Shown here piece after piece: positions 9,487 through 19,172 of a stretch of 32,621 nucleotides of DNA. The number at the start of each line of letters is the position of its first letter. Position 1 is the stretch's first letter. Below the pieces are notes generated by a model. It was given only the letters and a program-made list of their open reading frames with translations, did not search any database and was not told the DNA's origin. The DNA is from Candidatus Poseidonia sp. GTDB lineage: Archaea > Thermoplasmatota > Poseidoniia > Poseidoniales > Poseidoniaceae. The translations under genes and the position numbers were made by a program. The DNA is taken from contig JASLVM010000016.1 in the NCBI GenBank assembly GCA_030741355.1, positions 1 through 32,621 of the forward strand, given 5' to 3'.

Positions 9487-11283
9487 TCACGCTGTTGCTG
9501 CATCCATTTGCCGGTTGCGCTCGTCTTCAGCACGAGCCACAGCAATTCCGTCCTCAACGTCGACCTTTCGGAGCATGATGGCCCCTGCAACAATGAGCAA
9601 CGAGATGGCAAAGATACCAACACGTGAGTCAAACCACACGGTCATGAGCGAGTAAATCAACGGACCAAGAAGGGCTGCGACCTTGCCAAAGAAGCCGAAG
9701 AAGCCGAAGAATTCTGCGGACCGTGTCTCAGGAACCATCTGACCGAACATCGAACGAGCCAGTCCTTGGGAGCCCCCAAGAAGTGCTCCAGCGAACACAC
9801 CCAACAACAGGAATTGGAAGAACACCGTCATGCCCAAGGGAGCCCAAACGTATTCTCGAGCCGTTTCTGGGATGAAGTCCAAAAGGCCATCACCAAGGCT
9901 GGTGGGATGATTCACACCCACCTCAGTCGTAGCCAAATCACCGCCCTCAATGCTGTAGGAGAAACGGGACTTGTCCATGGTCGACTGCAGAGATGCCAGG
10001 TCTTCAGCAGAAAGGGCCAAGCTGATCACGACCGACTTTCCATCATCATCAAACGCCCATTCCACTGCCGTGCCGAGTTTGTAATCCTCGTTGATTTGGA
10101 CAGGCAAAATGTCCCTGTACTCAAGCGCCCACTGCTGCTCATCGTCATCGGGGAGCGCAGCGATGGGGTTGACGCCTTCACGTGCGATGGCATCGTACAT
10201 GCCAGTATCTTCATTGAAGGTGTATTGCATGTCGTACTCGTCGTGGTTCTCCAGTTCCAAGGGTGCGAACGAGAGGGCGCCGACGATGACGACACACCAG
10301 CAAACCAACGAGAATTGGAGGGCACCTTTCGTACCCCACTTCTCAGCAAGTTTGGTGAACCCAATAGCAGCCGGAGCCGCCACGAATTGAATGATCAAAA
10401 TGGTGAGGATCAGACCCGTGGTGGTCAAACCGAGCACGACAATACCAAAGACACCGGCAAGGGCTGTGACCGAGTTGATTCCGTCGATGAAACAGAAGTA
10501 AGCCAACATGTAGAAGAAGAGGGTTCGGAAACTCTTGATGTCCGACAGCGTGGCTTTGACTTCGCCCAAGGCCATCTTGGTTGAAGGTACCAAGCCCATT
10601 GGTTCCATTTCGTTCTCGATATGGGGTTCAGGAACCATTCGGAAGGTCATCTGGGCAAAGCCCAACCACCAGATACCGGAAGACGCCATGGCAAAGGGAA
10701 TCACCCAGTTGCCCTCAAGATTCATGACCATGATAAGGTGAACAACCAGAAGGAGACCACCGCCGAGGTAGCCTGCTGCGAAGGCCTTGTTGGAGATGGA
10801 ATCCATCTCAGAGTCGTCACCCATGTGCGGCAGGAGGGCGTTGTAGAACACACCGGCGCCGTTCAACCCGACGTTGGCCGCCATGAACATGATGAGCGCC
10901 CATATCCAACCCGCAGATACGCCGAGGTAAGGCGAGAGGGCAAGGAGGACACAGGAAACGGAACCCACCAGGGTCAAGATTCGAAGCCACCACATTTTGA
11001 TCATCCTTCGGTCGGCGATGACGCCGAGCGAGGGGGCACAGATGGCCACCAAGAGGGCCCCAATCATAACAGCAGCCGAGTACATGGCGTCAGCCGTCCA
11101 CTCACTGCCCAACAATTTGGTAGAGATGCCGTTGGCTTCAGCGAAAAGGTAGGCGAACCATGCCGGGAAGATGGCGGTGGTGACCGAAGTCTCAAAGGCG
11201 CTTTTTCCCCAATCGTAGGCACAGTATCCCCGAACGCGTTGGTCTTTGGCGTCTTCATTGATGGCTTGCGCAAGTTCTTCCAT
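9487..11283 (-). CDS. MFS transporter, UMF1/Atg22-like, with a large extramembrane insertion
   Basis: 598 aa; RVRGYCAYDWGKSAFETSVTTAIFPAWFAYLF, PSLGVIADRRMIKMWWLRILT, SQGLARSMFGQMVPETRSAEFFGFFGFFGKVAALLGPLIYS, UMF1/Atg22 hallmarks. Confidence 0.88.
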   Translation of the reverse strand: MEELAQAINEDAKDQRVRGYCAYDWGKSAFETSVTTAIFPAWFAYLFAEANGISTKLLGSEWTADAMYSAAVMIGALLVAICAPSLGVIADRRMIKMWWLRILTLVGSVSCVLLALSPYLGVSAGWIWALIMFMAANVGLNGAGVFYNALLPHMGDDSEMDSISNKAFAAGYLGGGLLLVVHLIMVMNLEGNWVIPFAMASSGIWWLGFAQMTFRMVPEPHIENEMEPMGLVPSTKMALGEVKATLSDIKSFRTLFFYMLAYFCFIDGINSVTALAGVFGIVVLGLTTTGLILTILIIQFVAAPAAIGFTKLAEKWGTKGALQFSLVCWCVVIVGALSFAPLELENHDEYDMQYTFNEDTGMYDAIAREGVNPIAALPDDDEQQWALEYRDILPVQINEDYKLGTAVEWAFDDDGKSVVISLALSAEDLASLQSTMDKSRFSYSIEGGDLATTEVGVNHPTSLGDGLLDFIPETAREYVWAPLGMTVFFQFLLLGVFAGALLGGSQGLARSMFGQMVPETRSAEFFGFFGFFGKVAALLGPLIYSLMTVWFDSRVGIFAISLLIVAGAIMLRKVDVEDGIAVARAEDERNRQMDAATA

Positions 11284-11369
11284 GACTTCCCATGACGCGT
11301 TGGCCTTATGAATTCATACCCGTGAACAGGCCGGTGTTTTGGGATTTCAAAACCCCGAGGTGTTGGCCA

Positions 11370-11765
11370 TCAATGGTCTCGAATGATGATGTAGCGGCCA
11401 AGGGCTTCTTGCCACATGATTTTCTGACCGGCTTCGATATTCATCTCGGACTCAGCGGAGGGCATGGGGAGAATCATCATGGAATAATCACGGTCGTTCA
11501 TGGCGTGAACTTCGTTGCCTTCGAGGTGGGTGACCGTGGCCGTGCCCTTTTCGATCATGGGGACGTTGATGGAATCGGTCACCGTGCCAACGTGGGAAAT
11601 TTTCTTTCCGGTGAAGATGGATTCCAAGGACAGGCGTGCTTTTGCAGACCCGTGCTTTCCAGGCTTTGATTTTGAAATGCTCAAAATTTTGTAGGCTTCG
11701 TCGTCAACGACGCAAAATCGTCCAACTTTCAGCGTTCGAATTTCTACACGGTCGGTGCCTGGCAT
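11370..11765 (-). CDS. eif5A: Translation initiation factor aIF5A (start possibly 11789)
   Basis: GRFCVVDDEAYKILSISKSKPGKHGSAKARLSLESIFTGKK contains the hypusination loop (SKPGKHGSAKAR). Confidence 0.95.
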   Translation of the reverse strand: MPGTDRVEIRTLKVGRFCVVDDEAYKILSISKSKPGKHGSAKARLSLESIFTGKKISHVGTVTDSINVPMIEKGTATVTHLEGNEVHAMNDRDYSMMILPMPSAESEMNIEAGQKIMWQEALGRYIIIRDH

Positions 11766-11830
11766 GGTATCCCTCAACAACGCTGTCAAGGTGTTGGCTT
11801 ATCACCCTTCGCCCCACTGCGGCTGGAATG

Positions 11831-12595
11831 CTACAAATCGCGGACGTCGAATCGCTGACCTGATTGCTCGAGGGTGTGTTCGGTGATGAGAGGGAGAAGA
11901 GCAGAAGCAACATCCTCTGGTTTGGACAACTGTCCGTCTTCATGATAGCCAACAAAATTCGAACGAAGGGGAAAATCCTCCTCGGAGGCTGAACGGATGG
12001 TGGTTTGCATGGCCGTATCGACAATTCCTGGAGCGACAGAAACCGCCGTGATGTTGTGTAGCCCACCCTCTTCTGCGAGGCACCTCGTCCACATATCAAG
12101 ACCTGCCTTGGCCGTACAGTACGCCGACCAAGACGACAAAGGACGGAGAGCGGCACCGCTTGAAATCGTCGTGACTCGAACACGGTGGTTTCCTTGAAGC
12201 ACCGCCTTGAGTGCTTGGGTGAGGTGTTGAACGCCAACCACGTTGACCATCATCGAACGGGTCCAATCCACTGCATCGGCTTCGAACAACGGCTTGATGG
12301 GGTGAATATCACCTGCATTGTGAACGATGCCGTTGATGACCACATCCTGAGAAAGGATGGTTTCTGCCGCTTGCTCGATGGATGAAGAATCACCCAAATC
12401 ACAAGGTGTTGCGTAGGAGGCTGGCGTGATGGCTTGGACGTCGGAGAGGGTTTGTTCGAGTTCAGGGCTGTTCCTTGAGAGAAGAATCACTCGCACACCT
12501 TTTCGGGCCAAAGCCAGGGAAACTTCCCGTCCGATGCCCTTTGAGGCTCCCGTGACCAGGTAGGTTTGGCCTTCAAGGTCGCCCACTACAATCAC
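11831..12595 (-). CDS. Short-chain dehydrogenase/reductase (SDR)
   Basis: Rossmann TGASKGIGREVSLALARKG, NAGDIHPIKPL, SSWSAYCTAKAGLDMW, VAPGIVDTAM. Track ORF begins at 12694 inside the upstream gene; GTG starts at 12595 or 12586 are more likely. Confidence 0.88.
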   Translation of the reverse strand: MIVVGDLEGQTYLVTGASKGIGREVSLALARKGVRVILLSRNSPELEQTLSDVQAITPASYATPCDLGDSSSIEQAAETILSQDVVINGIVHNAGDIHPIKPLFEADAVDWTRSMMVNVVGVQHLTQALKAVLQGNHRVRVTTISSGAALRPLSSWSAYCTAKAGLDMWTRCLAEEGGLHNITAVSVAPGIVDTAMQTTIRSASEEDFPLRSNFVGYHEDGQLSKPEDVASALLPLITEHTLEQSGQRFDVRDL

Positions 12596-12596
12596 C

Positions 12597-13442
12597 TCAG
12601 TAGGTGTAGAAACCTTGACCGGACTTTCGACCGAGTTTGCCTTCCTCGACCATTTGGACCAAGAGAGGGGCAGGAGCGTATTTCTCCGTCCCAAAGCCTT
12701 CGTGGAGGACGTTCATGATGTGAAGCACGGTATCGTTGCCGATCAAATCCGAGAGCGCCAAAGGACCGATGGGGTGGTTCATGCCCAGCTTCATGATGCC
12801 ATCAATGGCTTCGGGTTCAGCCACACCTTCTTGCAACGTAAGAATCGCTTCGTTGATCATGGGACAGAGAATGCGGTTTGAAACAAAACCAGGGGCATCG
12901 TTGCACGAGAGAGCGGTCTTGCCCATCTTCTCGGCGGCGTCCACAACGGCCGTGTTGGTCGCCTCACTGGTGTCGGCGCCGTTGATGATTTCAACGAGTT
13001 TCATGATGGGAACGGGATTCATGAAATGCATACCGATGACCTTGTCGGGGCGATTGGTCGAACCGGCGATGGTCGTGATGGAAATCGAAGAGGTGTTTGA
13101 GGCGAGGATTGTCTCTGGCTTGCAAATCCCGTCAAGTTCGGTGAAAATTTCCTGCTTGAGGGAGAGAATTTCGGGCACGGCTTCCACCACGAGGTCGCAA
13201 TCAGCACACATTCCACGGTCTGTCCCGGTCGTGATTCGGGCGAGGGCGGCGTCTGCGTCGTCTTGCGTCATACGCTCTTTACTGACAAGTTTGCCAAGGG
13301 AAAATTGAATGGTGCCAAGACCCTTCTCAACGTATTCGTCTTTGATGTCGATCATGACAACATCATAGCCCGCACAGGCAGCTACCTGTGCAATGCCGTT
13401 GCCCATTTGTCCTGCGCCGATTACGCCAATGCTCTGAATCAT
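12597..13442 (-). CDS. 3-hydroxyacyl-CoA (3-hydroxybutyryl-CoA) dehydrogenase
   Basis: [104 protein letters not shown]. Start trimmed from 13481 to 13442. Confidence 0.95.
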   Translation of the reverse strand: MIQSIGVIGAGQMGNGIAQVAACAGYDVVMIDIKDEYVEKGLGTIQFSLGKLVSKERMTQDDADAALARITTGTDRGMCADCDLVVEAVPEILSLKQEIFTELDGICKPETILASNTSSISITTIAGSTNRPDKVIGMHFMNPVPIMKLVEIINGADTSEATNTAVVDAAEKMGKTALSCNDAPGFVSNRILCPMINEAILTLQEGVAEPEAIDGIMKLGMNHPIGPLALSDLIGNDTVLHIMNVLHEGFGTEKYAPAPLLVQMVEEGKLGRKSGQGFYTY

Positions 13443-13547
13443 CGTATCACCTTCGTTCAAATCCATACGCACACCGTTCATGAAGATGTGGATTCATTTG
13501 GACGGCGTCGGGGAAAGGAATATGTCGTGAAACCGTGTAGTCCGCCC

Positions 13548-14342
13548 ATGGTTGTGATTCTCTGCCCACACTGCGAGGAAGAGATTGAACTCGAGGACGA
13601 CGCCTACGGTGAATTCGCCTGTGCATTGTGTGAAGGAGAATTTGAATGGAACGTTGACGAAGAGGATTCCAACGGGACCCACAACGGTTTTACTTTTGAT
13701 GCATCAAACATCAAACCGATTGCCGTTGTCCAAGGTGTCATCGTGGGCATCTCATTCATCGTCTTGTTGATGTGCTTTACGGCGGACCCGTTGTACACAC
13801 TTTCAATCGAGGATGATGAGTGGTTGTATTCTGCAGACACGATGACGGCGGATGACATCTATGGCATGGGTGGAACCAAGGAATACAGTGCATATATCGA
13901 TCATCTAAACGGAATAAAAGATGACATCCCAGAGGGCTTTGGCGTAGACATTGAAGGGCAGATCGAAGCCATGGAAGGATGGGATTCTGCTGGCAACACC
14001 TACCAATTTTTCAGTTTGATGGCGTTAATTTCGATGATTTTGATGCCCATCTTGAGTTTGACGTTTACCCTCCATGAGAGGAATGTGATCGATATGCCAG
14101 TGAAAGCGGCTGTTTTGGTCCATTTTTCAGGCAGAGGCGCCTATTATTTCGGATGCTTCATGTGGTTCTTGGCCATCGTCCTTCACATGATACTCGCACC
14201 GGAAGCTTCGGGTCCAATAGGTATGGGCCAATTCGATGTGGGCATGTTCGGTTATGCAGGTGTCTTTTGGTTTGGGCTGGTCATGAGTTTGCTCGCGCCA
14301 ATCGTGCACGCAGGGCTCTGGTTTGTGCCTCAAGACAATTGA
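13548..14342 (+). CDS. Zinc-ribbon-bearing multi-pass membrane protein, unknown function
   Basis: From the likely ATG at 13548: MVVILCPHCEEEIELEDDAYGEFACALCEGEFEW, then several TM helices. Track ORF start (13263) overlaps the opposite-strand dehydrogenase. Confidence 0.72.
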   Translation: MVVILCPHCEEEIELEDDAYGEFACALCEGEFEWNVDEEDSNGTHNGFTFDASNIKPIAVVQGVIVGISFIVLLMCFTADPLYTLSIEDDEWLYSADTMTADDIYGMGGTKEYSAYIDHLNGIKDDIPEGFGVDIEGQIEAMEGWDSAGNTYQFFSLMALISMILMPILSLTFTLHERNVIDMPVKAAVLVHFSGRGAYYFGCFMWFLAIVLHMILAPEASGPIGMGQFDVGMFGYAGVFWFGLVMSLLAPIVHAGLWFVPQDN

Positions 14343-14346
14343 GAGG

Positions 14347-14419
14347 TAGCCCGACTCGGATTCGAACCGAGGTCGGCGGGACCAAAACCCACCATGATGG
14401 ACCCCTACACTATCGGGCT
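14347..14419 (-). tRNA. tRNA-Gln (anticodon TTG)
   Basis: Reverse complement AGCCCGATAGTGTAGGGGTCCATCATGGTGGGTTTTGGTCCCGCCGACCTCGGTTCGAATCCGAGTCGGGCTA: acceptor AGCCCGA/TCGGGCT, anticodon arm GTGGG-TTTTGGT-CCCGC, T arm CTCGG-TTCGAAT-CCGAG. No encoded CCA. Confidence 0.93.
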
Positions 14420-14469
14420 GTGTAAGCCGGTCGGAGCGGTTCCGCTTTTTGTTTCTGTCGGCTTTGCCC

Positions 14470-14934
14470 TCAGCGGAGGAGTTCGTGGTCGCCCAGTGTT
14501 TTCCGAGCGCTGTCAATGAATTGTTCGAGGTCAATACTGGTGCTATCCATGTAAATTTGGGCCTGCAACGCCATGTCCAACTTGTCAAGTCGTTTGACAA
14601 AAACAGCCTCAGGCGTGGTTTGGTGTTCGTATTCATCAAACAACGACACCCACTCCGGTGCAATCTGTTCCATGGCCGCACGTTCGTCAGCGGACTTCGT
14701 TGAAACATCGTCTTGAGGCGTCAGGTCGCCGACAATAACCTCCGGCAAGTCGTGGACCAAGCAGAGTTTGAGGACGTGTTCGAGATTGAGGTCATCAGGG
14801 CATAACTTGAGCGCAAGGATGGCCATGCCCCACGAGTGGGCAGCAACCGATTCGGGAGATTCAACACCCACATTCACCCATCCTTGTCGCAGCACATCTT
14901 TCAGACCGAGGTAGGTCTTGAGGTCCTCGCGCAT
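14470..14934 (-). CDS. HD-domain phosphohydrolase (YfbR/HDDC2-like 5'-deoxynucleotidase)
   Basis: 154 aa; VESPESVAAHSWGMAILAL, LVHDLPEVIVGDLTPQDDVS, VKRLDKLDMALQA. Confidence 0.9.
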   Translation of the reverse strand: MREDLKTYLGLKDVLRQGWVNVGVESPESVAAHSWGMAILALKLCPDDLNLEHVLKLCLVHDLPEVIVGDLTPQDDVSTKSADERAAMEQIAPEWVSLFDEYEHQTTPEAVFVKRLDKLDMALQAQIYMDSTSIDLEQFIDSARKTLGDHELLR

Positions 14935-14984
14935 GGTGGTGGCTTGAAGCGCGGGTTCAAAACCTCACCTCTTCAACCAACGTC

Positions 14985-15596
14985 ATGAGCGCACGAGCCC
15001 CTACCTGGTGGGATGAGGCGCACACCTTCCTGCTGAAGGACGAGTTGTTGGGCCCCGTGGTGGAACAATTTGGCGCTGACGGTATCACGAGCCGGGATGA
15101 CCTGTTCCAGACGCTGGTCCGTTCCATCGTTGGTCAACAAATCTCTGTGCTCGCAGCCGATGCGATTTGGGGGCGTCTGGTGGACCACCTTGGTGAAGTC
15201 ACCCCCGCTGCTGTGTTGGACACCGACCAGCCCAGCATCGCTGCTTGTGGCGTTACTCGACCCAAAGCGAGCTACATCTACGGCCTTGCAGAAAATGCAA
15301 CGGAACTTCTCAACCAGCCTTGGGAAGAGATGTCTGACGCCGCCATCATGAAGCATCTGGTGAAATTCAGAGGGATTGGCCCTTGGACGGCGGAGATGCT
15401 CCTCATGTTCCACTTTCTCCGACCCGACGTGTTCAGTTTGGGCGACATCGGTTTGATCCGAGGGACACAACGGCTTGTACCCGAAGCAGAAACAAAAGAA
15501 CAGGTGGGCGAAATAGCCGAGCGATGGCGCCCCTATCGTACAGCAGCAGCCTGGTACTTGTGGCGAATCCTTGACCCGGTTCCCGTAGAATATTGA
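14985..15596 (+). CDS. DNA-3-methyladenine glycosylase (AlkA-like, HhH-GPD superfamily)
   Basis: 203 aa; LVRSIVGQQISVLAADAIWGRL, HhH KFRGIGPWTAEMLLMF, catalytic-Asp region DVFSLGDIGLIRG. Confidence 0.92.
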   Translation: MSARAPTWWDEAHTFLLKDELLGPVVEQFGADGITSRDDLFQTLVRSIVGQQISVLAADAIWGRLVDHLGEVTPAAVLDTDQPSIAACGVTRPKASYIYGLAENATELLNQPWEEMSDAAIMKHLVKFRGIGPWTAEMLLMFHFLRPDVFSLGDIGLIRGTQRLVPEAETKEQVGEIAERWRPYRTAAAWYLWRILDPVPVEY

Positions 15597-15631
15597 AAAA
15601 CACTATATTCTAACCGACCCATAGGGAAATC

Positions 15632-16075
15632 ATGCCCAAGACATTTGACCGTGCCCCGGAATTGCCAAAGATGCGACGAAGGATTGGTCGCGATACAACT
15701 GAACTCCTCATTACAAGCCTGGCACTTCTTTCTACTGCCGTTCTTTTCGGTGTACTTATCCGAAAACCCTCGGATTGGTTCGACATCGCGTCCCAAACAG
15801 AATATGAACGGCTTATGCTTGGAATGCTCGCGACCACAATTATTCTGTGGCTATCCATCATCCGTTTAGAACTGACAGCTAAAACCAAAGCAGAAAGTTT
15901 GTACAAAGTCCAAATGAATGAATACGAAATTATGCGTACGAAGTGGCTCGAAATCGCATCGCAAAAGATGGATATCGAGGCAAAGAGGTCCATGGAACCA
16001 ATGAAGGTGCTGCAATCTCAACAAGTACCGGTACAGGAGACGAATCCTCCAAAGAAAGAGAAGAACGAAGATTAG
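15632..16075 (+). CDS. Unknown protein, 2 TM helices plus charged coiled-coil-like tail
   Basis: 147 aa; TELLITSLALLSTAVLFGVLI and LMLGMLATTIILWLSIIRLEL, then charged tail. Confidence 0.65.
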   Translation: MPKTFDRAPELPKMRRRIGRDTTELLITSLALLSTAVLFGVLIRKPSDWFDIASQTEYERLMLGMLATTIILWLSIIRLELTAKTKAESLYKVQMNEYEIMRTKWLEIASQKMDIEAKRSMEPMKVLQSQQVPVQETNPPKKEKNED

Positions 16076-16114
16076 CAAAGTGATCGGGGAACGGTCCAAG
16101 AAATTCCACGAAAG

Positions 16115-16342
16115 TTGGTCAAACTTTCTGTTTTGGAGTATGAAGATCGTTTGATTCCCATCCCCTTGTTTGCGGCGAGCATCGGCCTTATGACTGGATT
16201 CACGTTTATTTTCCCGCTACTTGGAGTATTAACACTTCCAACAGCGATGTTAACCGTTTATTCGATATTAACAGGAGATATCACTTTTGTAGATGACGCC
16301 AGTTCAATCCAGCATGAGATGAAATTGTTGGAAGAAGAATGA
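16115..16342 (+). CDS. Small 2-TM protein, unknown function (TTG start)
   Basis: 75 aa; PIPLFAASIGLMTGFTFIFPLLGVLTLPTAMLTVYSIL; short gaps in a same-strand cluster. Confidence 0.5.
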   Translation: MVKLSVLEYEDRLIPIPLFAASIGLMTGFTFIFPLLGVLTLPTAMLTVYSILTGDITFVDDASSIQHEMKLLEEE

Positions 16343-16386
16343 TACTCCAGCAAAGGTTTCTCAAGAATGGTGCGTGTGGTGAAAAC

Positions 16387-17310
16387 ATGACCGAGAACCC
16401 GCTTTCACCAAGACCTAGCCCCCGAACTCTTGCAGAAAGACTTGGTTCAACGGGAAATAGAATCGCAGAACTCTCAAAGCAGGCCGCCACGGCCACCAAG
16501 GATGCAATGACCAAAGTTGCAGACGCAGGAAAGGAAGCCGCAGCAAAAACCTCACAAGCGGTGGCTGAGGCAAAAGAATCACGTCGGGAAAAGAAAGAGG
16601 AGAAATTGACCCAAAAAATTGAGGAAACACGAGCCGAACTCAAGCAAGACGGCCACATCGAACTTGCACCAGCGATGATCACCCTTCCAGAATTCGAGGA
16701 GGAGCGCATGGCCTTGATGGCTGAGGAACACGATATTCTTGTGGACCTGGTGGACCACATGCACGCCCTCTCGGAGCGAGTGGACCAACTTGAGCAAACC
16801 TACCGGGCTCTCGCTATTGAAGAGAAAACCAAATTGTCACTATCAACGGACGACGACGCAGAAGGGAAACCCGAAGACACTTCTGAAAACATGACCTCCG
16901 CCCTTAGCCTTCTCGGTGCATCGCTGGTTTGGGTGGTATTGCTAACCGGAATCGACCGTTACTTGGCCTCCAATGAGATCATGTTGTTTTCCAGTTATCC
17001 CGCTGAGATCCCCGTTTGGGGCATCGGTGCTGGCTCATGGGTGATGTTTGTCATCTACCAAATCGGGAAAGCCGCTCCCTTCCTTCGTGTTTCGACACCG
17101 ATGTTGATTCAAACTGGATTGGCCGTAGGCATCACGACCGTCATGGCGCTTTTGCTTTCGGACGACACCATCTCCACCATGTCAAGCGTTTGGACATGGG
17201 GCACGGCCATTGCTGTTGCCGTATTGGTTTCATCAACCCTCGTAGCCAGCGCATGGCGCAACACACGCAAGGTTCTGACCCCTAACGAAGAGATTGAAAT
17301 CATCGAATGA
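16387..17310 (+). CDS. Coiled-coil membrane protein, unknown function
   Basis: N-terminal Ala/Lys/Glu-rich segment (KQAATATKDAMTKVADAGKEAAAKTSQAVAEAKESRREKKEEKLTQKIEETRAELK), then about 4 TM helices. Start trimmed from 16339 to ATG 16387 (MTENPLSP). Confidence 0.72.
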   Translation: MTENPLSPRPSPRTLAERLGSTGNRIAELSKQAATATKDAMTKVADAGKEAAAKTSQAVAEAKESRREKKEEKLTQKIEETRAELKQDGHIELAPAMITLPEFEEERMALMAEEHDILVDLVDHMHALSERVDQLEQTYRALAIEEKTKLSLSTDDDAEGKPEDTSENMTSALSLLGASLVWVVLLTGIDRYLASNEIMLFSSYPAEIPVWGIGAGSWVMFVIYQIGKAAPFLRVSTPMLIQTGLAVGITTVMALLLSDDTISTMSSVWTWGTAIAVAVLVSSTLVASAWRNTRKVLTPNEEIEIIE

Positions 17311-18502
17311 TGGCATCGCCGTCTTTGAACAAGTCTCTCGTGATGTTCTTCTGGTGCGACTCAAGGGTTCCGCCACCGATTTCAAGCAACTTCGCATCTC
17401 GCCACAAACGCTCGACGTGATATTCACCCACGTAGCCGTAGCCACCCATCACCTGCATGGCAGCGTCGGCGATTTCCTTCGCTGCCGTGGTGGCAAAGAG
17501 TTTGACACCGTCGGAGTCAAGTCGCTGACCTGAGGTCCCGATGGTCAAATTGTTGGCCGTGTCGTAGATGTAGGAACGCATGGCTCGATACTTGGCCCAA
17601 CTCTCACCGATGTAGCGCTGAATTTGTCCGAAATCACGAATGGATGACCCAAAGGCCGTCCGGTCGGTGGCGTAGCGGTTCATCTCCTCAAGCGCTCGTC
17701 GACCGATGCCAAGAGCCATGCCGGCCAACGTGAGACGTTCAAGTTCCAAATTGCCCATCATGTGAAGGAGAGATTCACCAACATCGCCCACGAGATTTGC
17801 AGCAGGAACAATGCAGTCGTCAAACACCAGTTCAGCGGTGTTGGATGCACGCATGCCGGTTTTGTCGTATATTTTCTGACCCACGCTATAACCCGGCATA
17901 CCGGCCTCGACGAGGAAGGTCGACATCTGAACTCGCCCGCGCTCATCTTCACCTGTTCGGGCGTAGACCCAAACCACATCGGCAGGCGTACCTTCTTCGT
18001 CAATACAACCGTTGGTGATCCACATCTTTCGTCCGTTGAGCACCCACGAGCCGTCGTCTCGCTGAACGGCGGAGGTGGAGAGACCAAGGACGTCGGTTCC
18101 AGCGTCAGGCTCCGACATGGCCATGGCACCAATCCACTCTCCAGAACAGACCTTGGGCAGGATTCGAGCCTTTTGCTCCTCATTGCCGTTGTAGGCGAGG
18201 TTGTTGACAAAGAGCATGGAGTGAGCCAAGTAAGCAAGGGCAAAACCCGGGTCGGAAGCCGACAATTCTTCGTGAACGATGGTGCAGGCGACGGCATCCA
18301 AGCCGGCGCCGCCGTATTCTTCTGGAGCGCTGATGCCCAACAGGCCCAATTCGCCCATGCTACGGAGGAGTTCAAGGTTGAATTTCTCATCACGGTCGTA
18401 TTCAAGAGCCTGAGGCTCGACATATTCTTTGGTCCATTCTCGGACCATTTCACGAAGCATGAGGTGCTCTTCGCTCGGGTTGGCGATGTCCATGTTGGCC
18501 AT
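17300..18502 (-). CDS. Acyl-CoA dehydrogenase
   Basis: AMAMSEPDAGTDVLGLSTSAVQRDDGSWVLNGRKMWITNG, YATDRTAFGSSIRDFGQIQRYIG, QVMGGYGYVGEYHVERLWRDAKLLEIGGGTLESHQKNITRDL. Start trimmed to 18502 (MANMDIANPSEEHLML). Confidence 0.95.
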   Translation of the reverse strand: MANMDIANPSEEHLMLREMVREWTKEYVEPQALEYDRDEKFNLELLRSMGELGLLGISAPEEYGGAGLDAVACTIVHEELSASDPGFALAYLAHSMLFVNNLAYNGNEEQKARILPKVCSGEWIGAMAMSEPDAGTDVLGLSTSAVQRDDGSWVLNGRKMWITNGCIDEEGTPADVVWVYARTGEDERGRVQMSTFLVEAGMPGYSVGQKIYDKTGMRASNTAELVFDDCIVPAANLVGDVGESLLHMMGNLELERLTLAGMALGIGRRALEEMNRYATDRTAFGSSIRDFGQIQRYIGESWAKYRAMRSYIYDTANNLTIGTSGQRLDSDGVKLFATTAAKEIADAAMQVMGGYGYVGEYHVERLWRDAKLLEIGGGTLESHQKNITRDLFKDGDAIIR

Positions 18503-18579
18503 GCCATGCCGTTCTCTTGGTGGCTTTTGACCTTTGGCGCTGATGCCGTGGAAGCGGGGGTTGAGGGACGAGGCCAAAC

Positions 18580-18771
18580 TCACTCTTCAGAGGTTTCAGC
18601 ATCGCCCAGCATCTCTTGGCGGAAGGCCCTGTAGTCTTCTTCCGTGTCGAATTCGAGCGGGACCACCATGCGTTCTTGGCAGTCTTGGCATTCGTATTGC
18701 TGGCCGACCATGAACCCCATGTAGGGATAGACACGGATACCGTAGCAGGCGATGCAGACTCGGAACGACAT
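18580..18771 (-). CDS. Mini zinc-ribbon protein (63 aa)
   Basis: MSFRVCIACYGIRVYPYMGFMVGQQYECQDCQERMVVPLEFDTEEDYRAFRQEMLGDAETSEE; CxxC and CxxC pairs. Internal start within track ORF 18580..18987. Confidence 0.65.
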   Translation of the reverse strand: MSFRVCIACYGIRVYPYMGFMVGQQYECQDCQERMVVPLEFDTEEDYRAFRQEMLGDAETSEE

Positions 18772-18787
18772 CCTGGACACGCCCGAT

Positions 18788-19063
18788 TCATTCCTCTTCG
18801 GACAGGGCCTGACGTAGCTCATCCAAGCCAATGCGGTGGTCTTCATTGACGTCCAACGATTGAATGATGACAGAGATTTGAGCGGGCGAGAGAATGTCGC
18901 CGACCATGTCGCGAATACCGTGGTGAAGTTCCGGGCCGTTGATGCTTCCATCGCTGTCAGCGTCAAAGGCAGAGAACATGTCGTCAATGGACATGCCTTT
19001 CTCCTTCAGGGCTTCTGCAAGTTTGCTCATGGCTTCTTCAGCACTCCACGTATCGTCGCTCAT
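18788..19063 (-). CDS. Calmodulin-like two-EF-hand protein (91 aa)
   Basis: MSDDTWSAEEAMSKLAEALKEKGMSIDDMFSAFDADSDGSINGPELHHGIRDMVGDILSPAQISVIIQSLDVNEDHRIGLDELRQALSEEE; EF loops DADSDGSINGPE and DVNEDHRIGLDE. Confidence 0.85.
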   Translation of the reverse strand: MSDDTWSAEEAMSKLAEALKEKGMSIDDMFSAFDADSDGSINGPELHHGIRDMVGDILSPAQISVIIQSLDVNEDHRIGLDELRQALSEEE

Positions 19064-19172
19064 GGCGTGGGCTGGGCGTTGGCCTCCTAAATCGTTTGCA
19101 TGCGATTCTTTTTCAAGCGTTGAGCGGCATAAGTTCTTGATGGATGGGAGTATGCAGGCAAAAGAACCAGTC

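Noticed and set aside
9688-9711. Tandem GAAGCCGAA repeat in the UMF1-like gene
   Set aside because: Explained by the FFGFFGFFG protein motif, close to the usual family sequence at that position.
17762-18634. 290-aa plus-strand ORF
   Set aside because: Antisense to the acyl-CoA dehydrogenase, which has clear family motifs.
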